A stretch of DNA of 64,000 nt. Origin: Gracilibacillus salinarum (GTDB lineage Bacteria > Bacillota > Bacilli > Bacillales > Amphibacillaceae). Each line of letters begins with the position of its first letter. Within the stretch, counting starts at the first letter, position 1. A program made the position numbers and the translations under genes. Location: assembly GCF_022919575.1 (NCBI RefSeq), contig NZ_CP095071.1:1240001-1304000 (forward strand). The letters are read 5' to 3'. This document shows, piece after piece, positions 60,184 to 64,000 of this stretch. The notes under the pieces were generated by a model. The model was not told the origin of the DNA. It ran no database searches and was given only the letters and a program-made list of their open reading frames with translations.

Positions 60184-61722
60184 ATGCATAAGGTATCTAA
60201 AGTATTTTACATTTCACTCGCAATTACAGTTCTCTTTATTGCATGGGGGATTATTCCTAAGGATATGTTACCTGAAGGGAATCTGAACACGGTAACTACC
60301 AACATTCAAGAATTTCTAGTTAGTCGTTTTGGCTGGTTTTATTTACTAGTCACAACTAGCTTTGTGATTTTTGCTATCTTTTTAATTGTTTCGAAGTACG
60401 GAAACATTGTGCTTGGTAAGGATGGAGACAAGCCTGAATATAATTATTTGACATGGTTTGGTATGTTATTCAGTGCAGGAATGGGGATTGGTCTCGTGTT
60501 CTGGGGAGCAGCAGAACCAGTTTCACATTTTCATGACCCACCTTATCCAACCGACACTGAAGCAGCAGCTGCTCGTGTCGCGATGCAACACAGTTTTTTC
60601 CACTGGGGACTCCATCCATGGGCAGTCTATGCCACACTAGCGATGGCCTTAGCCTATTTCCAGTTTAGAAAGGACGAGCCTGGGCTAATAAGCAGTACCT
60701 TAAAGCCTTTATTCGGTAAAAATATGAACGGTGGCTTCGGTACAACGATCAATGTCATTGCTGTATTTGCAACTGTATTTGGTGTTGCAACGTCATTAGG
60801 ACTGGGTGCACAACAAATTGGTAGTGGTATTGAGTTCGTATCAGGAAACATCGAAAATACAGTTGGCTTACAATTAATCATTATTGCCATTGTCACAGTA
60901 TTATATATGCTATCTGCTTTAACAGGTTTGAATAAAGGGATAAAAATCCTGAGTACTACTAATATTGTATTAGCTATTTTACTCATGGTCTTTCTGTTGT
61001 TTACAGGTCCAACTAACTTTATCATGAACTTCTTTACAACAACGTTAGGATCCTATATTTCCAATCTGCCGGAAATGAGCTTCCGTATGGCACCATTTAA
61101 TCAGGACAATGCAGATTGGCTGGAAAACTGGACAATCTTCTATTGGGCTTGGTGGATTGCATGGGCACCGTTTGTAGGTATGTTTATCGCACGTGTATCC
61201 CGCGGACGTACGGTTCGTGAATTTGTCGTTGGTGTCTTATTAGTACCAACCATCTTTGGTGCGCTTTGGTACAGTGTATTTGGCGGTTCCGCTATTCACT
61301 TGGAGATGAACGAAGGCATCAATATATATAACATTATGAATGAGTCTGGTACCGAATCTGCTCTATTTACAGTGTTAGAGAGCTTCCCGCTAACAGCAGT
61401 GATGGCAGTGTTGACGGTACTGTTAATCAGCACATTCTTTATTACATCAGCTGACTCCGCAACGTTCGTTCTTGGTATGCAAACGACAAACGGGGATCTA
61501 AACCCAAATGTTTCTGTAAAAGTAGCATGGGGTATTGTGCAATCTGGTACAGCTGCTGTGTTATTGTGGCAAGGAGGACTTGGTGCATTACAAACCGCCT
61601 CGATTATCGCCGCATTCCCATTTGCGATTATCATGATCATGATTGTGTTTGCGCTGATCAAGGCATTTAAAGAAGAAGGAAGAACATACGCCCTAAAAAG
61701 AAGAAGAAGAGAAGAAGGTTAA
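60184..61722 (+). CDS. BCCT-family compatible-solute transporter 2
   Basis: 512 residues with 12 membrane segments. GMGIGLVFWGAAEPVSHFHDPP, AMQHSFFHWGLHPWAVYA and TIFYWAWWIAWAPFVGMFIARVSRGRTVREF are the BCCT signatures. The closest relatives are OpuD-type glycine betaine carriers. The C-terminal tail is very basic (KRRRREEG), a possible osmosensing region. AAGGGACAGG precedes ATG. It differs clearly from copy 1, so the two may have different substrates or affinities. Confidence 0.92.
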   Translation: MHKVSKVFYISLAITVLFIAWGIIPKDMLPEGNLNTVTTNIQEFLVSRFGWFYLLVTTSFVIFAIFLIVSKYGNIVLGKDGDKPEYNYLTWFGMLFSAGMGIGLVFWGAAEPVSHFHDPPYPTDTEAAAARVAMQHSFFHWGLHPWAVYATLAMALAYFQFRKDEPGLISSTLKPLFGKNMNGGFGTTINVIAVFATVFGVATSLGLGAQQIGSGIEFVSGNIENTVGLQLIIIAIVTVLYMLSALTGLNKGIKILSTTNIVLAILLMVFLLFTGPTNFIMNFFTTTLGSYISNLPEMSFRMAPFNQDNADWLENWTIFYWAWWIAWAPFVGMFIARVSRGRTVREFVVGVLLVPTIFGALWYSVFGGSAIHLEMNEGINIYNIMNESGTESALFTVLESFPLTAVMAVLTVLLISTFFITSADSATFVLGMQTTNGDLNPNVSVKVAWGIVQSGTAAVLLWQGGLGALQTASIIAAFPFAIIMIMIVFALIKAFKEEGRTYALKRRRREEG

Positions 61723-61724
61723 GC

Positions 61725-61760
61725 AAAAAGGCTATCCCGAGGTGGGATAGCCTTTTTTAA
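61725..61760. terminator. Bidirectional rho-independent terminator
   Basis: AAAAAGGCTATCCC with its complement and T run, between the convergent BCCT and DUF393 genes. Confidence 0.88.
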
Positions 61761-62149
61761 TCGATAAACCGTTGTCTGTCTTCTGGTTTGGGTATCATGC
61801 ATGCCTCTTTCTTTCCGAACCATTTATAGCGATTTTTCGCGATGATCTGATAGAGAAAATCCCGTATTGGCTTCGGTATGATTAAAAAGATACGAGCAAA
61901 ACGATAAACACCGGTCAATTGTTTTGCTATATTTAATGCGGCAGTGGATTTAGTGTAGATTTGATCGTTATCGATAAGAATTAAGCTGTCAATATCCTTT
62001 GGAACGTTATACTGTTGTACGAGATCCTGTCCCACCTCACTCTGTAACGACGCAAAATGGAATTTCCGCTCGGGATCTCGTTGAATTATAAATTGCACGC
62101 TGCTGGAGCAAAAGTTACAAACGCCATCAAATAAAATAATTCGTCTCAT
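61757..62149 (-). CDS. DCC-family (DUF393, YuxK-like) thiol-disulfide protein
   Basis: 130 residues. ILFDGVCNFCSSSVQFIIQRDP carries the DxxCxxC motif of this thioredoxin-like family. FASLQSEVGQDL and STAALNIAKQLTGVY also match. The role is probably redox but not known in detail. GAGGTG precedes ATG. Repeat element E11 begins 60 bases upstream. Confidence 0.88.
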   Translation of the reverse strand: MRRIILFDGVCNFCSSSVQFIIQRDPERKFHFASLQSEVGQDLVQQYNVPKDIDSLILIDNDQIYTKSTAALNIAKQLTGVYRFARIFLIIPKPIRDFLYQIIAKNRYKWFGKKEACMIPKPEDRQRFID

Positions 62150-62212
62150 ATCAACACCTCTTTCTTCTATTTTATCATCTATTCGGTTAAATACTCAAAA
62201 AATGGACAGATA

Positions 62213-63755
62213 AGAAAAACCGGACAAAACCCAATCGGTCCTATTTACCTTTTGTATATAGCTACCTATAATATGGATTATGTAAAGTAGCTATCGTTGC
62301 CAAGCATCCATATTGAGCTATTTAATGTGCTGGGATACCGCTTCGGTCGGGTAGAAAACAGGCGCGCGCATTCATGTAGAATCACGTTTCATGTAGCCCC
62401 CCCACGATCCCGGACGGTCGGATTTCCCGAGTCCGGTTCTGACCTTGGCTCTACCATAAATGTGCCTTCCTCATATAATCTAGGTTTAAGTTCTAGCCAA
62501 CATTCACCCATTACTAAATGAGTTTACTTATCTACGTGAATGTCTCAGGCTTTTTTTGTGTTGACTCTGCGTTCAACTTTGCCAGACAATCCGCCAAGTA
62601 TCCAGAGCCCCTTTGCCCTATCTTGGGTGTTACCCTTGACAGGGATAGAATCTTGTTCTATCTCTGAAGGCATTACCCTTCATTCTTCGCTACTACGGAC
62701 TCATCCGCCGATCCTAAATCTTCCATTCCTATTTCGCTGTTAACTTATAAGGATTGGTCTTTGCAGGTTGTTGCTAGTCCCTGCTAGAAGTAGGACCTTC
62801 CCGTCGTTATCTCTAAGAATCTTTCCCTAGATGCTAAAACCCCTACCCCGGTTGCTTCTATAGTGCTCATTACCGTTTCTTCCTATAGAATATCAGCCTT
62901 CCCCAAGTTGGCAACAGGTCGGCGCAAAACATTTATCCCTTCAACAGCTTCAGAAAGGCGCGAATTTTCGGGGCTGCAGTATTCGTTAAAGCCTTTTGGC
63001 CTCTAGGTTTGCTTGCCACACAGGCTGTTCCGACCTTGTATTCTCTGCGTAATACAGGCCGCCGTGGCGTTTACTTCCAAGCAGAACGTGGGTCGTTACC
63101 TTCCCACGCATTGGATATGCTAGTCGTCTGAATCGGCAAATTGACGACAGGAGACATTCACTCCATTAGATTCTTAGCCTTGACGGCTACTCCGCCAACC
63201 ACTTCGCGTCCTGCGGGGCACGGCTGAAGCTAACTTTGTGAAGAAAGGCACTTCACAAAGTGGATCTTCAGCGCCTGCATAATCCCGCGGGAGTCTACGT
63301 GGTTGGCCTACGCTATGGCTTTGCTCTACACCTATTAATACAGCTAATATTTTGAGCGGTATCCCTTAGTGTCTATACCTCATCTTTAATATGAATAATG
63401 CCTAGCACTGCTGCTTTTCACTGTTACATACGTTGTAGCACTTCCCTCAAGCGTAGGAAATAGGCGGAGACTCCTCATGCCTCAGCGCGAGCTGAAGATT
63501 CACTTATATTTATGCCTGTGTCTCCAAGTATCGCTTCGAAGTGAGCTTCCTCGGCACAAGGCAGCACAGATGCTGTTCAAGTATAAAGCCGCGCCCCACA
63601 GGACGCGGAGCCTATTTCCGGAGCTTTGCTAAGCAGATGATATCTATCAAAATTACCACTATGTCAGACAGTGTTACTTTACATAATCTATCTTATAGGA
63701 ACTTCGCTTCTTGTTCCATATGATTACTGCTGTGACTGCACTTTTATACTTCCTT
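62213..63755. repeat. Interspersed inverted-repeat element E11, carrying intron copy B
   Basis: Left hairpin ACCGGAC...TCGGTCC, terminal motif CCTATAATATGGATTATGT and TTGAGCTATTTAATGTGC. The base of the first hairpin (CCAACCACTTCGCG ... ACGTGGTTGG, core ACTTTGTGAAG...CTTCACAAAGT) is split by the 849-bp intron-like insert. The second hairpin has the third core type (GCTTCGAAGTGAGC). The right end has CATAATCTATCTTATAGG and stops at the terminator of the TrkA-C gene. Confidence 0.85.
62346..63194 (-). mobile_element. ORF-less group II intron-like insertion, copy B
   Basis: 849 bp, identical to copy A (23102-23951) apart from a few changes, such as one A fewer in the AAAAAC run, ATATG to ATGTG and CTTTCAC to CATTCAC. 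It has the same domain V-like hairpin and 3' end CTACCCGAC. It sits at the same position of the same repeat hairpin as copy A, in the same orientation. Near-identity points to recent mobility or gene conversion. Confidence 0.7.
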
Positions 63756-63764
63756 TACTGAATA

Positions 63765-63797
63765 AAAAACCTCCGCTTTAAAAGCGGAGGTTTTCTT
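63765..63797 (-). terminator. Rho-independent terminator of the TrkA-C gene
   Basis: AAAACCTCCGCTTT paired with AAGCGGAGGTTTT, T run on the minus strand. Confidence 0.85.
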
Positions 63798-63801
63798 GTA
63801 T

Positions 63802-64000
63802 TTATACATATTCCAACAGCTGCTGTAACTCTTCTACATATTCTGATGAGCCTGTAACGATCAGGCGATCATTCAGCCGAAGCTCGGTATCACCGTGAGG
63901 AACGATTGAATCATTACCCCGGAAGATGCGGACCATAATGACATCACCGGTGAATGGGAATTCCCTTAACACCGTGCCCTCGTAGCCTATATTGTTCATG
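63802..64000 (-). CDS. TrkA-C (RCK_C) domain protein, partial
   Basis: The last 66 or so residues of a gene that continues past the right edge. GDVIMVRIFRGNDSIVPHGDTELRLNDRLIVTGSSEYV is a TrkA-C/RCK_C domain: strands, then PxGDTxLxxGDxLxVxG. Such domains regulate K+ channels, CPA2 antiporters or stand-alone transport regulators by binding nucleotides. The full protein type cannot be decided here. Confidence 0.8.
   Translation of the reverse strand, partial: MNNIGYEGTVLREFPFTGDVIMVRIFRGNDSIVPHGDTELRLNDRLIVTGSSEYVEELQQLLEYV

Noticed and set aside
62346..63194. OLE-type or other large structured non-coding RNA
   Set aside because: The domain V-like hairpin, the 3' end and the insertion into a repeat hairpin fit a group II intron better; no neighbouring membrane-protein partner gene is seen.

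Overview
The window looks like chromosome from a low-GC, endospore-forming Bacillaceae, probably a halophilic or halotolerant one such as Gracilibacillus or its relatives. The genus is inference. The evidence is AGGAGG-type ribosome sites, spore genes (gerA-type receptor operon, CotO, a CotY/CotZ protein, a tiny YjcZ-type protein, a LysM cell-wall hydrolase), a guanine-type purine riboswitch before xpt, and two BCCT compatible-solute transporters.

Layout. 0-12.8 kb: a Bcr/CflA efflux pump, an HPr-like protein without the active histidine, a CdsA-type enzyme, a papain-like small protein, a flavin monooxygenase, a 52-bp tandem array, an MMPL exporter operon with a divergent TetR and a clear candidate operator, and two SDR enzymes. 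12.8-17.3 kb: a mobile patch with an IS3-family element (3-bp target duplication) and a group II intron encoding a reverse transcriptase, placed directly behind the terminator of a GntR gene. 18-26 kb: ATP-grasp protein, riboswitch-xpt, LCP ligase, double class II aldolase, malate:quinone oxidoreductase. 26.9-33.2 kb: a GH95 fucosidase, aldo/keto reductase, lactonase and Zn-dehydrogenase operon with a divergent AraC regulator, apparently for oxidative L-fucose (or L-galactose) use. 33-39 kb: an orphan sugar-binding lipoprotein and a gerABC operon with a fourth small gene. 40-46 kb: GH127 arabinofuranosidase, AraC regulator and secreted metalloprotease, flanked by two near-identical direct repeats. 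46-56 kb: P450, PQQ-type sugar dehydrogenase lipoprotein, DHA2 efflux pump, BCCT transporter, tRNA-Val, LysM hydrolase, yjcH-yjcF. 56-62 kb: DUF421 protein, a second 52-bp array, spore-coat genes with SigK-like promoters, and a second BCCT transporter. The right edge cuts a TrkA-C protein.

The most unusual feature is non-coding. A family of long, structured, inverted-repeat elements (about 0.15-0.7 kb, at least ten copies) fills most large intergenic gaps. Its ends are conserved, it usually lies against gene terminators, and its hairpins have exchangeable apical cores. Two copies carry, at the same hairpin base, near-identical 0.85-kb ORF-less group II intron-like insertions; a third copy is interrupted by the IS element. 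Two separate 52-bp tandem arrays share period and core motif.

All function names come from reading translated sequences and motifs. No database search was possible.
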